From the NCBI GenBank assembly GCA_013398295.1, contig VZSF01008499.1, positions 1,206,899 to 1,270,898 on the forward strand: a DNA stretch of 64,000 nt, read 5' to 3'. A program made the position numbers and the translations under genes. This document shows, in pieces, positions 11,401-25,732 of the stretch. Below the pieces are notes generated by a model that ran no database searches, was not told the DNA's origin, and saw nothing but the letters and a program-made list of their open reading frames with translations. The stretch comes from Chionis minor. Lineage: Eukaryota > Chordata > Aves > Charadriiformes > Chionididae. Numbering within the stretch: position 1 is the stretch's first letter; the number at the start of each line of letters is the position of its first letter.

Positions 11401-13744
11401 TTCACATATTTTTCAAGCTACTGGGATGCAAGCCAGTTTTCATCTGGCAGACATGTAGGACTGTACGAAGCCTGAGCTAAGTAATGTATCTTTGCATCGT
11501 GACCGTGTAGGCATGTCTGCAAAGGGATGGGGTTGTTTACAGGGAGCTAGATTGTACCCTGAGCGATAGCTAACCCCAGCTAGCATCAAAGGAATTTCAT
11601 ATGTGACACTGAGAATCAAATGTGACACAGAGTTAGTGCTCTAAAAGAATTAATCTCCTTGGCTAAGCAGCAGTTCATCACTGCAAAATTGTTCCTGTGT
11701 GTTTTTAGATAGCTGCCTACTTTACCACTATTACAGAAATCTGCTGCATCATTAATCATATTTAGATTTTTTTTCCTGGAGCCTTGAATGTCTTAAAGTC
11801 ATGAAAATACCTGGTAAAATATGAGCACATCATCCACTACTGTCCTAATATAAATGATTTTGATAGGGTTGGAAGGCAGATGAGCCAGATAAAATGTTTT
11901 ATTCTGCAAAAGTGTAGCTTTCAGGTAACTCTGAAAACACCCAGAGTTTGCATATGAAAAGAAATGGTCTTTGTCAGCTTTCAAAAACAGTCATGTGATT
12001 TTGTTAAATGTTGGTGACAAGCTCCTAGCTAAGACAACAAAGTCATTTTGTGTATGAACAAATTGTTCAGATTCCTTTATGTGCGGCAGTGTTTATCTAA
12101 AACTAGGTTAATGTGAGCCTGGGGCAAAATGTCTACACTAAAGTGGTCTCACAGTTAAACTTTCTTCGTAGAGAGTGCAAAAGATATTTGTGTTAGCTCT
12201 GGCAAGTTCAATCAATTATACCCGTGCAATATTTTAAGTAGAGACATGTTCTACCAAAGATGCTCAAATTAAATACAAACAGCAATAAGTAATTTGTACT
12301 CTCATTTCTTGGTTTATTTAAACAGATTTTATTTTTTTAAATCTTCATCTGAGCTAAGCTGCCTGCTAAACCTTACACCACTGGACGTTCCATTTCAGGT
12401 AAGATAGGACACATCAATACAACTATTTTTCACATTTTTATTTCAGAGTCCAATTATAAAAACATGTAAAGATGGGAACTAGAGGTGAGTGTAAGTAAAA
12501 AAGGGCAAGGAGGAGATGGGAGATTATAATTTTCAAAAAAAAAGAGAATTTTCCCGCAAAATTATTTACCCATTTTCCAGGGCAAATTATAAATATATTG
12601 ACAAAATGAAGGTCATGACTATCTGAGGAGAGAGTTCAGCTAGTCATTAGTGTTTGCTGCAATAACAGCACTTTTAATGGTTTTTTAAAAAATAATCTCC
12701 TGCTTAGTATTTAGGGGTTTCTTTTCTTAGTGGAATTCTCAGAAATCAAGTTAATGTGGAGGAAAAGTTTTTCCTTTTATTTTTTTCCCCCTCCCCCTCT
12801 AGTAAATTGCAAACTAACTGTAGCAACATTTTGGGTTTGCTCCCTTTTGTATTGCCATAGGCACTTTTGGTTTGAGCCATTTCCTTTGTTTTCAGATCCT
12901 GCCTTTGATTCTCATCTTCTCTGTCTTGATATAGTGGTGTGTGGAAAAGTTATATTAAAAATTAGCAACCAGATAATACTTTAGAACAGTGACTTCCAGC
13001 ATGTAAGCGGTTTTTGTGACTCAGCTGGTTAAGTACGGTTAACCATCATCATTATTTGCTATTGCTTGTCCAACACTTAAACATTTATAAAAGTAAGAAA
13101 TTTAGAAAGTAAATCTTGATGTATTGATATTCCCTGTTTTTATTTTCTCCTTGGGATTTAAAGATTAAGAAATAAATTTGCTTGAATTTGTGGCCAAATT
13201 TATAGAAAAATACTTCTCAGTGATTTGATAACTGTATTTCTGACAGCTCACATAATACATAGTTCTTTGTCCTGAGAGTAAATTAAAATTAAAATGTAAA
13301 AATCTACTGAGTTTGAGGTGTTGCACCTACTTACAGGAGAACAAAATTTTGAGCTATTTTTTCCTACTGAGAAAAGCATATAGCAATTCACTTGAGATTA
13401 TATCCAAACTTTTAAGCTCTGCAGGCCTAAAATGATGCACTCTGTGTGCCAGGTCTCCCATCAAATGTGTTCAGCCAATGGACATTCCATACCTTTTAGA
13501 TTTAGAGATCCCATATGTATGCAGATATTTAATTTAGAGATTATAAAAGCTTTCTTTAATAGACTCAAACATATTTTTTTAAGCTTGGCATCTGAGTTCA
13601 TTACAATGTCATTATCCTAGTAACAGTATACAGGCCGAAATATAGGTGATTTTTTTTCTTAAAAATGAAGTTCTGGGTATTTCAATTTGCTCTTAAACTG
13701 TCTTACAGTGTTGTGCCACTAGTTTCTTGTGCTTGCTGGTGTTC
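5445..13744. other. Long AT-rich stretch without recognisable gene or repeat family
   Basis: About 8.3 kb with no frame above 116 codons and no recognised domain, RNA gene or dated repeat. From about 5890 to 9770 there is not even a 60-codon frame. Small local duplications are present: 8224-8249 (13-bp unit, 12 of 13 identical), 9797-9828 (16-bp unit, one mismatch) and 10261-10282 (perfect 11-bp unit). These are typical of replication slippage. Conserved noncoding elements could be present but cannot be judged from one sequence. Confidence 0.6.
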
Positions 13745-13975
13745 CTACTGAGCGTCTCCAATAGCTGCTGAAGGAGGAGTGCAAGTCATAGGCAGTGCTA
13801 TTGACTGTGTATTCTCCAGCATGGCCCCCCCGGCCGCCCCTCTTTCCCCCCGAGGGGCACCTTCCTTCCAGCTATCAGAACCACACACCTCCAATACACA
13901 GCTCCAGGCAGGTGAGATTTATGCAGGTCTCATACCTAAGCTGATTTATGGAAAAGTGTTTGGTAGATGGAACTA
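13745..13975. other. Short GC- and CpG-enriched patch with C tracts
   Basis: This patch contrasts with its AT-rich surroundings. C runs of 7 (13825-13831), 4 (13837-13840) and 6 (13846-13851) lie close together, giving a G-quadruplex-like pattern on the minus strand. A 65-codon plus-strand frame (13779-13976) has a Pro/Ala-rich segment at this point but matches nothing I recognise. It could be an old insertion, a small regulatory island or a chance composition change. Confidence 0.45.
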
Positions 13976-16900
13976 AAATGGAGTTGGACTGTTGTATTGT
14001 ATCTATGTTAGAAGATAAGGTAAGGATATATTGATGTGAGAGAGATTTAGAAAGGGTTGAAGGACTTTGCTTTATTTTTTTTTTTTTAAATTCTATTACC
14101 TTTAATTCCTGTTCTTCTAAAAGTGAAGATCTTAGATTTCCAGCCAGCTTGTAACTGGGGTGGTATGGTAGGTAAAATATGTTGCTTCTCACCTATGTTG
14201 TCTTTGAAGATTGTATTACTGCTCACAGAATGTTGCGTAAAGGAGAAGAGTCAGTAATGAACAGCGCAGAGTTACGGTTTCCAAAGAAAACAGACAGCCT
14301 GGTGATAAAGGAAAGAATTCTAGTGCTGCTTAGTGAGTCTAACGCTACCCCTAGATATGCATATTTATGGCTAGTATGTAAATGAAACAGCCATCATTGG
14401 CTCTGATTAGGAGTAAAGCACTGAACAAATGGAGAAGTAAAAAAGACGACAAATAGTCTTTATGTTACATAATGTCTTCAAAAAAAAAAAAAAGCTGGCA
14501 AAAATATGCTACTATAGAATGGAAACATCAAGAGAAATGCTATTTTTATAGCGTTTTACTGGAAAATTCCTTGAAGAAAAACAATTCCTTTGCATAGAAC
14601 ATCTGATGCTAATGCCACAAGAATTTTCTCAGCTATGGAGTTTCCAGTGAGGTAACTCTCTGAAATGTTTCCTTTCAGTTATATTGTAGACAACCCAAAT
14701 ATGGCAAAGGAGATTATTTTAGTTTTTTTTAAGAACTCTAAATAATACTCAGAGGAGAGGAATGATGAATCTCAGGACTAAGCAAACGTCATTGCAGTGA
14801 AGGATGTCTCAAGGTAGAAAACAGTGTGAGGTAGGATGCAGAAAATAAATACTTCACAGGATGATTATTGTTCTTTAAGCAGATGGTGCATAGACGACTA
14901 GACTGATTTTTGTGGTATGGTGGGTATTACACAGCACATGTTGCTTTAAGACTAGTGAAGACGTTTGCCATCCCCCAAATTAAGGGGAAAATGTATCGTG
15001 CTATAACTAATGAGCTGTCTGAGTTATTTTTAACTCAGTTTATTAAGAAAAGATTGGAGCAAACCACAACAATAAATCTTTAGGGTATGTGCATCCCAGA
15101 TTGATTTGCATTCAAGGTCATGACAAAGTTCAGCAAAAATGCAGATCTCAGCAGAACAGCTCTTCACGTATCATTGATTGCTGTGCTTCTTTCCTTTTTA
15201 GGTAGCACTAAAGTATAATGATGATTATTATATCACAGTAGGATATGATGTTGGGAACAATGTGTACTTGTGCTTATTTGTCTTCCAGTGTTCATGTCAT
15301 GCCCGCTTGTAGCTTTCTAGTTTGAGTGGAAAACATGCAATACTGAACTTTAGAAGTCTATAAAAAACCAAAGTAACTGTTGAGTCATAAGGAATATTCC
15401 TTCTGGTGGGGCATTAACACCACTTGATTTTAGACGTCCGACAAGAATGCCTCATACAGAACCACATCTTCTGGTGTCATGAAAGAGAAAAATGATTTTA
15501 TTTGTGGTTGTAGTTTAGGACCTGGACGCTCCTCCTGTATCTGACTCTGGTGCACATCTTCACTTGATTCAAACTCCATGTCAGTGAACTGATTTCTGTA
15601 GCAAAACCAAAGTACCTAAAACAGATTTCAGCTCATGTAGAAGCTTAACTTTCCCCTTTAATTTTATGTGGAGATAAGCATCCCACCCTAGTCATTTAAT
15701 TTAGGTTTTAAGGTTAATCAGTTAGACATTTAGATACCCTCTGAGCAATAGTTACCCGTATCACAAATCTGGATAATTTAATTTGCATGTGATTTTAGAT
15801 GGCATAATTTTTTATCTTTTTATAGTTTAATTGGAGGAAATGGTAGTAGTTTAGATATACTAAAAAGTAAAAGTAAAATCTTAGTTATATCAAGTCTTCG
15901 ATGAAAGCTAGAATGAATTGCAGGGTTTATTGAAGCAAATTGGCTTATCTTTAGCAGGAAACCCCTCTTTTAAAACAGAATCTTTTTAGTTGTTTTCCTT
16001 TTAGTCATGCTATCATAAATATCCTAAATATCCTGTAGCTGATTGTTGGTCTGTTTTTTCTCTCTGGAGTGCATCGTTGTGGTCCCTTTGTTTACTGATG
16101 CTGCGCATGTTGTGTGGTAACTACACTGTGTCTCCTTTACTTCTGTTTTATTTTTATGACTGGCAGTATGTAGCTTTTGCATCTTTGCATCTCCAAGAAT
16201 GTAATCCTTGGATAACAGAATTATTCCTCTCAAGTCAGAGAACCATTTCCTTACACATAAAAAGAAAAAATACTACAGAGAGACCACTAGTCTGATAGTT
16301 ACTGTATATTTTTATACAAATACCTTCCTTGTGAAGGAATCTCAGGAGATATGCTCATTAATGGTACCACTACTAAAAACTTTGGGAAGAGAACCGAATC
16401 ATTTAAACATCCATCGACAATGAAATCTCTCATCATCTAGTCTCTGCATTAGAGAACACTCTAAAGAACACAAGCCAGTATATAACGCTAAGTGAATCTA
16501 TCTGATTTCAAAGATTGTCCTATAAAAATGGAATGAAACAAAAGAAGAAATTGGAGCAAAAAGCATTGTATGAAAGATGGGTGGACGTTTTTTGAAAGAG
16601 GGAATAGAGATGGATGGATTATTTTTTCTTCAAAAATATTGAGCTATTAATAAAAAAACAGGACCTAGTAATGGCCAGTTTAAAAAAAAGGGGTTTTTTT
16701 TTTTGTTATTTATTTTGTTTGTATTCATTTAAAGGCCTTACGTTTGTCATGTAAAGCAAATGCTAATGACAATTTCATTTAATTCCTGCCAACAAGTTTT
16801 ACTTTAAAAGAAAATTTTTACAAGTCTTCTGAGTTTCTCTCACTGCAGTGCCAAAAAGCTATAATGTATCTAACATGAACAAAGAAAGATGAGGATGTGA

Positions 16901-19900
16901 TGCGTCAAATGAATCTGTTTCTTAAATATACCTGTGCATCTCTAAAATTGCTTTTTTCTCACAAAGGCTAATGATACACTTTGCATATGAAACATTTTCC
17001 TGCCAGACAGTAGTGTTTTGCTGAAATTAGAATTCCCCAGGAAAAGTGATACTTTTTGCAGGAAATTTCCATTTAGTTATAGGTCAGGTCAGCTTTAATC
17101 TCCATATTGCCTGAGTGAATTTATTTTTTGGTCTTTTATGCTTCTTTCATTATATGGAAACCAGGGGACTCAGAGGCACCACAAAGCATGTGCCCAATTA
17201 TGTCCTGCCTCCGCATTTAAATAACTGTGAATGATTACTACCATCATCACAATTTGGTTTCCATGGACAGAAAATCTATGCATGAAGATCACGCAGGAGC
17301 ATGAGGTACTTGAACTGGATCCCTGATGAACCAGATGTTGTGCTGTAACAAACATGGGTTTACTTTTAACATCGTTTTAATCTTTTACCTTTTAATATGT
17401 ACATTGAAGAAGGAGGCAGACCAGGCACTGAGGATTAGTCTCAGACAAGCATATCCTTGCATGGCTTTACTATTTCTTACTTGGGTAGAAATAGCAGTGA
17501 AGACAGCTGAAGACTGCTTGTGCAAACTAGCAAATGTAGCGTCCCTGGACCACTGCTGCCACTGTCTTCATTGCTGTTTTCACTGCTACCTAGATGGAAG
17601 CTACTTTGAAAACATATGTCTGTGTCTTTTGTAGTTCTGTGCCAAATTCCTCCACAGCCAAACCTTAATCTCATCTGTGTTTGGCATATTATTTTAGTAC
17701 AGAGTGCCTCAAAACCTTCCCTCTCCTTTTCTTCCTTCCTTCTCTACTGGTGATGCAAATGACTTTCCCACAGAAAGGAGGAAACCTGGGCTGGCTGTGT
17801 GTATTTGCATTGCACTGCACCCTCGCTAATAAATCTTCTGGAAACTACAGTGCCAACCTTATGAGCTTATAAACCAAACTGGACCCGAGGTGGCAATGTG
17901 TACAGAGCCAAGTTGGAAGTCTTAACATGTGCAGTTTGGATAACTAGTCAGGGATAATTCAGAGCTGACTGTATTTTGAATTATTGCAGCTGTACCAACC
18001 TAACCACTCAGTATCAGTCATAATGCTGCAACACTCACCACACTATGTGGGCTGAAACAAGGAATTGTTTCAGAGTAAGAGTGAACAATGCCCTTTAGAA
18101 GTGTGAATTTGAAGCAGCATTAGATGAAGTCATTTCATTTCCCCTGGTTTTACAACTTAACTATTACTCATGAACTGAAGTCAGGGTATATTTAAGTTTT
18201 TTTATCACATATTTTATGTCAGCTTAAATTTAAAGTGTGTAAAGTTAAATACATTGAACAGAAGACTAGGAGTCTTACTGATACATTCATTTGTTCCTCA
18301 CCATTCTCTACTTCAGCAGGCAGAAGAGAAATACCAAAATTATTAGGCTTATTTAATAATTTAAGCACCAAATGCTCTATCTGCTGCCAGTTCTTCTTTG
18401 AAGTGACTAAACACTTGAGGTGTATCGTTTTTTAGTAATAAGAGCTTCTAGACATCTCGCTGCTTTTGTGCAACTTGGGAATTGCCTTGGGCTAAGCCAT
18501 TTACCGTTTATCTCCCAACTAAACCCACTCAGAATCAAGATGTTACTGGTTCCATATATGAACATACTTTCATACATACACATATATAGATACGTTAACC
18601 ATCCATTAGATAAAACAAATAAATGGTCTTTATAGAAGAAACCAGACACAGGGCTCTTCCTTCACAGCTGAGATTGCCACATCCAATATATAGTCATGTT
18701 CAGTCTTGCTCCATCATTGCATTGTAGCAAATCTTGAACTCTGTTTTATGGAGTGAAGGAGGCATGGTGAATACTCCCCATAGGCTCAATGCTAGGATAT
18801 CCATGTGAAAAAAAGTGTATAAATTATGAAAAAAAAAAAAAATAGTCTGAACTCGGGTCTCCTTGTGCAAGCGTTCAAACTTCAAGTACTGACAGAAACA
18901 CCTCCTCCTCTTTCAATGGTCCGAGAACCTAAGAAACTAATGATGTCTAAGTAATTTTCTTACTGTTCCTTTGTCAGAAAGAATTCTCAGAATAGGCTTT
19001 CAGGTTTTTTGTGTTTGGTGGTTTGGGTTTTTTTTCTCCCCCAAGCGGGCATAGAAATGTAGTGCTGAGCAGGACTGAGATTTCAGATATGTCTGTGGTC
19101 TGATCAGCGAGCCCATGGCAGCTCTCTGCCCTGTGCACTGGACTGCTCTGGTTCACATTCTGAGAATCCCAGTTCTCTCCATGCCCTGTAGATGTTTCAA
19201 AAAGGAAACCCAGAAGCAATGCATAAAGCTTTATTTCATCAGTCAGAGGTTATAAAGAGGTAGTGATCTCTGAAACAGTGCTTTTTATTGGTTTAAAGAC
19301 AGTGAACCCATTAGATACGGTATAACTAAGAGGCATAATCTAAGCATCAGCTTTTTGCCTCCATTTACAATGAAACACACCTATTGTAAAGTTCTACACA
19401 TTAATTTGTAATTTCCTTCCCTCTGTGAAGCTACTACTTTCGTTATTAATAAATAATTAGAACAAGAGAGTAGATTTTAAATATTTACATTTTTAGTATC
19501 TATTCTATGGAAATAAATACTTTATCACAACTATATGCACAAATAGCATATCTCTTTTGGAAGCTTGATTGATATAAAAGTAATTTTCCCTTGGTTTAAA
19601 AAAGGTGGAACCAATAATAAGTAAGTTATTTTTATAAACAAGACTACATCAAAATACAGGAGAGTTTTTTTCTATTTGAAACAAAGTGTTTAAAAAAATG
19701 ATCCATGTCAGTCGTATTTTTATTCTTAGATATCCTTGCAAGTGAAAAAAGAGCACTTGAATAATTCCAGTTTTATTTTCAAAATAAAAGAATTCTATTT
19801 TGAGATTTGAAATAATTTTAATTTTAAAATGTAATAAAAACTTTGTCAAAATTGAAAAAAACCTCTGAGTTGAAACTTTTTATAGGTATTTACATGAAAT

Positions 19901-20599
19901 ATTTTTATTAAATTCCATTTTTTTGTTTTTAGCTTTGCACTAGTATTTACTATTTTGACTTTTCCTTTTGCTTAATAACAAGATGAAATAACTATAAAAA
20001 AAAAGGCACAATTTTTCCTCATGGCTATGATACAACCTGAGGACACAGAATGGTGACTTTCCTCTTTTAAAAGATGATCTCCACTTCACTTGGTTCTCAG
20101 GATGCCTGTGACTTGTGTAAGTGAGGTCATTAAGTTTTCAGGTCACAGACATAAAAAAGGGAAAGCTTACAATAAGTGGTCACGTCTGAAAGGCTGGCCT
20201 CAAGTGACTGGACTAGGAATGCATAAAATCTTTGTGGCAGACTGAGGAATAAAAGGCTAATTTTGTAGGGTGGTTTTTGTTTGCTTCAGACCTTCCTTTT
20301 GATATCTGCAAGATTCTGTCTGGCTCACAAGAGTATAATAAAAAGTGACATATAAATAACGAAGAGGTCCTAAGAAGAATTCCTTCTTTTTTGTATTTTT
20401 TATGCTGTTTCATACCTAGTTGTAGGTGGCATGCTGTTATGTAAAGAAACATAGATCAAGAAGTCAGTCCTCAAAAAGCTTGTGACTGAAATATAATTTA
20501 GGACCTGGAGTGTAAGGAAATAGAGTAATATTAAGCTCTGTAGACAGCAGTCTCAGGAGACCAACTTACCCTTCCTCAGCCCATACTTGTCAGGTTCAC
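13976..20599. other. AT-rich DNA without recognisable gene
   Basis: No frame exceeds about 105 codons, and none shows a domain. Homopolymer A runs occur at 14480-14493 (14 bases) and 18829-18842 (14 bases). I could not link either to an upstream retroposed gene copy. The part from about 19430 to 20000 is especially AT-rich. Confidence 0.6.
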
Positions 20600-22000
20600 T
20601 GTAGGCATGGTGAACACAAAGTGTTTAGAGAGAGCTTTTGAAATAGAATGGTAGATGTTTACTATGTTCTACTTCCGAGAATGAGAAGCAGGATAGGGGA
20701 AACTTGTTTCAAAATTTACCGAGTGCATGCTGGAGGTTAGCATTATGAGCTGTTTGAAAACGAGAGTCACCGATCAGCAGTGAATGAAAGATGGCAAGTA
20801 GGATGATCGGGCCACAAATGGCATTTAAAGTGAAAGCAAGTAGCTTGTCCGATTTCCATAGAGAAACCAGAGCCGGTATAGTAACCGTCTGGAAGATACT
20901 GTGTAAGCAGGTTGGAACATGCCCCTAAAACTTAGAAATTAAGGAGGCACAGGCGCTGGTGTTTGTGCCCCACTTTCTTATCAAATAGTTATTAGCTATC
21001 AGCAGAGGGTTTGTTAATGTATGAGCCACCAAAAGTATATGGAATTTCTCTCTCCAAAACGAGAGATGTGCAAATCAACGTCATTGGTATGGTCTTAAAG
21101 GACAAAGCTGCACTGATGATGTCAACAGCAGTCAAGAGAGGAAGGAGCAAGGAAGGCCTATGGAAAGAGGCTCTACTTTAAATATGTTTGGGTTGGTGAC
21201 TACATACCTGTAGGGGAGATATCATAAGGAAGGGATGGTGTTTGCATAGAAGGCAGTAGGTCTGAGTACATCTGTCAATACCTGACTTTGTTGTTTGTGG
21301 AGGAGATTGTCTACATAAGGCTATAGAGAGGGAAGAGTGATCAGTTTAGAGGCCTATGGAGCATTCGTAAAATGGTGGACAAATGCATTTCATGGAAGAG
21401 GAATCTAAAGAGAATGGCCTCATGGGAAACAGTAGCTAACAAAACTTCAAGAAGATGATTCACTGAACCAGAGACACTTGAGGAGCATAATGCATGTCAG
21501 GGATAGTTTTAGCGAAAAAGAGATAATTGGCCACATGAATATGAACAGTTTTATTCTGTGAAATCTAAGAGATGCAAGTTGAACTGGAGAAATGATAGGT
21601 GGAATATGGGAGCTTCTGATGGTGGGTGTAACATGAGCATTGAAGGATTTAAAAATTATAAAGGAGATGGGCTGGTAACTGCAAGGGAAATAGGCAAGAA
21701 ATGATATTTTTAAGGATAAGAGATTTATTTGCATCCTTAATTTGACAAAGAAGAGACAGAAAGACGAAGACCAAGAAGAAAAACAGAGGGAACAGACATG
21801 AATGACAGAAGAATTAGGAAATGATTGAGACTGAGATGGGATGAAAGGATTTGGAGGTGGAGGTGAGGACATAAGCTTCCAAATTTCTTATGACAGAATT
21901 TGGTTATAATTCTTTGAGGGATAGTAAGAAAGGAAGTAAAAGCAAGTTGTGTAGACTGGGAAAGCGTTCATATCATTTTACCACTTTTCTCTTAAAGTAA
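20600..22000 (+). other. Purine-biased block, origin unknown
   Basis: By eye the plus strand is enriched in A and G over about 1.4 kb, most strongly at 21120-21180 and 21740-21870, whereas flanking DNA is AT-rich without this strand bias. The bias removes stop codons on the minus strand and leaves a 141-codon minus frame at 21447-21872. That frame is rich in Ser, Pro and Phe, has no recognisable domain, and is best explained by composition. An ancient decayed repeat or a noncoding transcript are alternatives I cannot test. Confidence 0.4.
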
Positions 22001-25000
22001 ATTAGCTATATTCAATATAAAGGTCTAAAAGGAAGTGGGAGAAAAGGATGTTTTTAGCAGTGAGTCAAAGGTGACAAGAGGCAGCTAGGAACAGACAGGT
22101 ATTGTTAGCTGGAAAAATGCAAGAACTGAAAGTAAACAATTTTGACTCAATTTCGAAGGAGATCCACTGAAAAACATTTGGTTTGGGTTTTTTTAGTGAA
22201 TAGTATAGGTGCTTAAAGTATTAGAATGATTAATACTCTTCTGTAAGCTATTCTGGTTTTTTAATGCTTTTTTGGGTTTTTTGGTGCAGTGTGCATCTAG
22301 TGATTAAAACTCCGGAAATTTACAGTTGTAGTATCATTTCACATGTCTCATGCCAGTCATATCCAATTCTAGTCCAGTCTTCATTCAAGTTGCTGAGTTT
22401 TCTTCTTGAATAACATTGATAGAATAAAAAAATCAGACTTCTGTTAGGTTTTGTTTTCAGTTTTTGGCTCTGGGCTCTGACTGCCAGCTCTGGTCTGCAA
22501 TTGCAGGGAACTTTATACTCCCGGTTTCAGGGAATCCAGCGGGATGATACAGCTGGCCTTCGGTGTAAGAAGGCAAATACAAATCTCTACACTATGAGCT
22601 GACAGTTTTCAGGGTTTTGTCAATTTGGTGAAAGTTGAGTGGATTTTCATAGAGTGGAAAAGTCATAAGCCAGACACAAAGGGCATCTTCTGATTAAGTT
22701 CCTGCTCCTTTGCTTCCAAACTTCTAAGAAAAAAAGCTACACTCTCTCTACATGAATATTTCTATATATTTTTCTGATACGGAGAAATCTTTTCTCCTTG
22801 ACCTTACTCTCAAGAACAGTTATGCTGTTCAAGCTAACATTGATTTGGGGAAAAATCAATAGAGATAGCAAAGCAACCAGAGACAACTGTCTAACAGGAG
22901 CAAGTTCAACTCACGTGATTAAAGTTTGGCAAAGCAAAACAAAGTCTTATGGTGGAAAGCATGAAGCAAGCTCTAAGTGGTGGTGCTTCCCGAATCATTT
23001 GTATTTCAAATCCAGAATGCTGTCTGTCATTGAGACCTAGCTTGCTGCCAAAAAAAGTCAGAATATCATAAAAAAGAGTTTCTACTTTTCTGAGGTTTTA
23101 TGAGCAGTATATTCCTGATTAGCTTACAGCTTTTTCTTTTTCTTTTTTTTTCACATTTGTGTAACAGGTAGTATTTATACATTGCAGAGAGCATTTTTCT
23201 CGTCTCAATTAAGGTCCTTCAAGGATATAGAAATGCCTTACCAACACAATTTCTCTCCTGAGCTGTGTTTTAGAGAAAGGAAGAAATACTGCTGCAGTCA
23301 GTATGTCTGTCATGGCTGCTGAATTCAGTGCTGCCGGCAGCTCTGAAAGCCTTTTTAGAAAACAGCATGTCAGTAGCAAGTGTAAGACAGAATGTACGTT
23401 TTCAAAGTAAGTCCGCTAGCAGCAAACTGTGATCACACAGTGCAAGAAAGACAAAGGTGTGTTACATCATGAATCACAGCAAACCAAATCATTGTGGAAG
23501 TCATCAGCAATGGAGGACTGTGATTAAACAACAAGATGGGAAATGGCAATTTCAAAATAATAGCAGGAGCTGTAAATGAAACTGGAAATGTGAAAATCCT
23601 AAAATGTTGTAATTGGCTTTGATCTCAGCTGCTGGGCTGCAGTGGAGGACAGGAAGGATGGAAATACACTGTGCTGTGTAGGAGCTTGTTTCAGGTGTGG
23701 TTGAGACTGTAAGTAATTGAGAGGTGTTGATTACAGGTGACCTAACAGCATGGAGAAGTCCTAACCCTATTTTGGGAGAATTTTGATAAGAATATTCAGG
23801 AGTAGAATTTTAATAGCTAGTTGCACAATGTACCACCAAATGTTATCACTATGAAAATTCAATTATTCCTAACACACTTGGAATAGTTACAGCAACATTG
23901 TAGCTACCTGTAACTGCTCAGTTGGACACAGGACATTTTCTCCTCCAGCTGTGTCTCACCACAAGCGTGCAGTACAGGTGGAATTACAGCCAGACCACAC
24001 TTTGGCTCTGCTGTTGCAGCGCTTCTTGGCTACTTGCGCTGCAGGGAGGAGCCCTGCAGAAAGCCTTGTTGACGAGATGTTGGCACCAGTATCTCAGTGG
24101 TGTAGTGCTCTTGCTTCAAGCCCTGGGTCATTATTTGGGTTATTATTTTAAGTATAAGGGTATATATAGTTTAAGGGCAGAGACTCTTCTGAAAAAAGGT
24201 AGTTGGCAAAGCCGGAGCTCCACTGGTGTGATACAATCTGCATGATGCTGGGAAGGGAAACATATAGACTGTGTCTGTGTCTCAATCTCAGTTTATCTGT
24301 GGTTAGAGCTCTCTTCATGTCTAATTTACATGAATTAAAGATATATGCTAGATTTTGCTCAGTTTTGAGATTTCCTGGACACTGACACTGAAATAGTTTC
24401 CCCAAAGGGCTCATATCAGGAGCATTATCTGGGCTCCCATAAAGCCCATGAGTATTTCTTTTTTTTGACTATTGAATGCTCTGAATATGGCCTATTGTAT
24501 GTTTTGTATGCTTCTTTTTATCACAGCCTACAAAGAACCCAGACCACTTTCTTCAGATCTCCCCTTATGGAAGAGCCAACATTTGGCCAAAAATTTGCAA
24601 AATCAATTTAATATCCATATGCAAAATTGCTGCCTGGAAGTAAGAAGCTGAACAAGATGGGATTGTGAAAAACAAAAGAACAGTATGCAGTGACTGTTGC
24701 CAGAACCGAGACTAAAATTATCTATGTCTAAATAGCAAACACGTGATAGGTATATTCTGTTAAGAGGTATTTGTGCAATACATCACATACATTTATACTT
24801 CAACAGGGAGGCTGTTATGACTAGTACATAACGTATACAGTCATTTAAGGCCAACAGATACGTATTGAGTGAATAAGGTAGATTTATAGTTTAATAGCTC
24901 CTTTTTAGGACATATAATGAGATACATTTGAAAAATGTACACTATACTGTCTTCATATCACTAACTGGAAGAAACTGAAGAGATGTTTCAGTTCAGAGGA

Positions 25001-25688
25001 CATTTCTGTTATTTATTTAAAATCTATAACCTTAGCTGTAACTGTGAAAAAAAAATCAGTGCAGAAATCTTCAGTATATTAGTAGCATTTCAGAAATCAC
25101 CAGGTAAATAGAATACTTCAGCTTCTGGGAAGTACAGCTGTCTCCTACTAAGAAAAAAAATTATTGCATAACAAGTTACCCTGCCTTTAATAAAACTAAA
25201 AAAACCAATTTTGAAAATCGGTATGCAAGATAAACTTTGAGGCTGTGGAATGAGAAATGAGGAGCTGCTAAAGTGTGTCCACAAACTTTGATAAGGAATT
25301 GGAAGTACACTCAAGCAGTTTTTAAAGCTGAGTTGTAGGTTTTGGCCTTTTCATCCAAATGTTTCAACATTTTGTTTCTGTGTTGATATTATTAATATTC
25401 TTATTTTTATTAACCAGAAGCCCTCAGAATGCTGGAGCTCCACTGTGCTAGGAATTTTCTCTGTTAAAATAAGTTAGGTACAGCTGTGTTTACAGCCTTT
25501 AGGTTCAGTTTGGCAAAAGCTGTGCAAAAATAATCTGTAACTTTGTGATTGCTTGGGTGCGAAGCGTGAGTATTTGTAAGACGAAGAGCTAAATATATGT
25601 GTGATATGGCAGTTCTGGCAATTAAGGGGAAATAGGCATTATTGCTAACCAAAATAATTTTCCAGGACAAACAAAATGATGCATATAG

Positions 25689-25732
25689 AAAAGAAAAAAA
25701 TAAAACAAAACAAAGCACAACACACACACACA
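25689..25732 (+). repeat. A-rich tract followed by (CA)6
   Basis: A stretch of A runs broken by single T, C or G bases passes into six CA units at 25721-25732. It is a short simple repeat with no attached element recognised. Confidence 0.8.

Noticed and set aside
21447..21872. 141-codon minus-strand open frame as a gene
   Set aside because: It is Ser/Pro/Phe-rich because the opposite strand is purine-rich. It has no recognisable domain and no sign of splice structure.
24130..24400. Possible ancient MIR-type SINE (phrase resembling 'tgtctcaatctcagtttatctg')
   Set aside because: Only one short phrase resembles the family. No box A/B promoter or continuous similarity could be followed.
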